From assembly GCA_046704525.1 (NCBI GenBank), contig JBJKRS010000019.1, positions 1 to 13,306 on the forward strand: a stretch of 13,306 nt of DNA. The letters are read 5' to 3'. The translations under genes and the position numbers were made by a program. Position 1 is the first letter of the stretch. Each line of letters begins with the position of its first letter. Below are positions 13,019 through 13,306 of the stretch, piece after piece. This stretch comes from GCA-965745 sp046704525. GTDB taxonomy: Archaea; Thermoplasmatota; Thermoplasmata; Thermoplasmatales; Thermoplasmataceae. The notes beneath the pieces were generated by a model. It was not told the origin of the DNA. It did no database searches and worked only from the letters and a program-made list of their open reading frames with translations.

Positions 13019-13306
13019 ATGATCACCATACTCGGGGGTTCCTTCGCATTTCTTCACCCGGGCCACAAGGCCCTGCTAAGGGCGGCGGTGGAGACTGGTA
13101 ACCGGGTAGTCGTGGGCCTTACCACCGATGAATACCTTGTAAAGAACAAGCGCTACGCCACGGTCCCGTACGATGTCAGGGAAGGAAGGGTGAGGTCATA
13201 CCTTGCAGGCATCACTGACAATTTTGACATAGTGCCTCTGACTTCGCGCGAAGGACTTTCCGAGTCCGGAAAGGAGTATGGCTGCATTGTGGTATCAGAT
13301 GAAACC
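13019..13306 (+). CDS. coaD: Phosphopantetheine adenylyltransferase, archaeal type (3' end outside window)
   Basis: This enzyme transfers AMP from ATP to 4'-phosphopantetheine to give dephospho-CoA, the penultimate step of CoA synthesis. Ninety-six codons are visible of an expected 150-160. The N-terminal nucleotidyltransferase signature is complete: GGSFAFLHPGH (6-16), with the HxGH catalytic motif at His13-His16. VVVGLTTDEYLVKNKRY (about 34-50) follows, then PYDVREGRVRSYL, FDIVPL and CIVVSDET at the window edge. These features match the archaeal COG1019 family rather than bacterial CoaD. The ATG at 13019 is the only sensible start: the ATG at 13008 runs into a stop codon after four codons. 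It follows the aminotransferase by 22 bases on the same strand and could be co-transcribed, though no clear SD is seen. Confidence 0.9.
   Translation, partial: MITILGGSFAFLHPGHKALLRAAVETGNRVVVGLTTDEYLVKNKRYATVPYDVREGRVRSYLAGITDNFDIVPLTSREGLSESGKEYGCIVVSDET

Noticed and set aside
1..13306. A mobile element, CRISPR array or defence island
   Set aside because: No transposase, integrase, Cas or toxin-antitoxin gene, no direct-repeat array, and base use is even along the window.

Overview
The window looks like an archaeal chromosome segment, most likely from the Thermoplasmata (Thermoplasmatales or a relative). The evidence is an archaeal-type uS2 ribosomal protein, a fused-domain archaeal tRNA-splicing endonuclease, a stand-alone GMP synthase ATP-pyrophosphatase subunit, an archaeal-type phosphopantetheine adenylyltransferase and heavy use of AGG (Arg) and ATA (Ile). 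Nearly every first-in-operon gene also has an A/T-rich TATA-like box about 20-30 bases before its start codon and no Shine-Dalgarno (SD) sequence, which implies leaderless transcripts. Downstream genes in operons instead carry SD sequences such as GGAGGTGA. The genus cannot be fixed from sequence alone. Base composition is roughly half G+C. I saw no IS element, CRISPR array, tRNA or rRNA, and no stretch over 300 bases lacks a gene.

Layout. 1-255: C-terminal end of a membrane protein (+). 261-1409: class V (alanine-glyoxylate type) aminotransferase (-). 1517-2665: MFS transporter (+), divergent from the aminotransferase. 2672-3007: small winged-helix regulator (-). 3140-4426: hisS (+). 4536-5087: two-gene operon of a stand-alone Lrp/AsnC ligand-binding (RAM) domain and a three-helix membrane protein. 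5149-6090: GMP synthase subunit B (+). 6116-6400: small 2TM-type membrane protein (-). 6617-7219: ribosomal protein uS2 (+). 8695-7249: operon of a small Ras-like GTPase followed by endA (-). 11592-8870: three-gene operon of a helical protein, an SPFH protein with three zinc ribbons, and a zinc-ribbon/Gly-rich protein (-). 11764-12996: class I aminotransferase of the LysN/2-aminoadipate type (+). 13019-13306: 5' part of archaeal coaD (+).

Most of the window is housekeeping: translation (hisS, uS2, tRNA splicing), GMP and CoA synthesis, and amino-acid transamination. The least explained part is the SPFH/zinc-ribbon operon, which recalls the SPFH-plus-zinc-ribbon partners of the PspA membrane-stress system of Bacillus but has a different helical protein as its first gene. 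Its promoter region holds two adjacent palindromes that look like operators. A second unusual pairing is the small GTPase, with a degenerate G3 motif, co-transcribed with the tRNA-splicing endonuclease.
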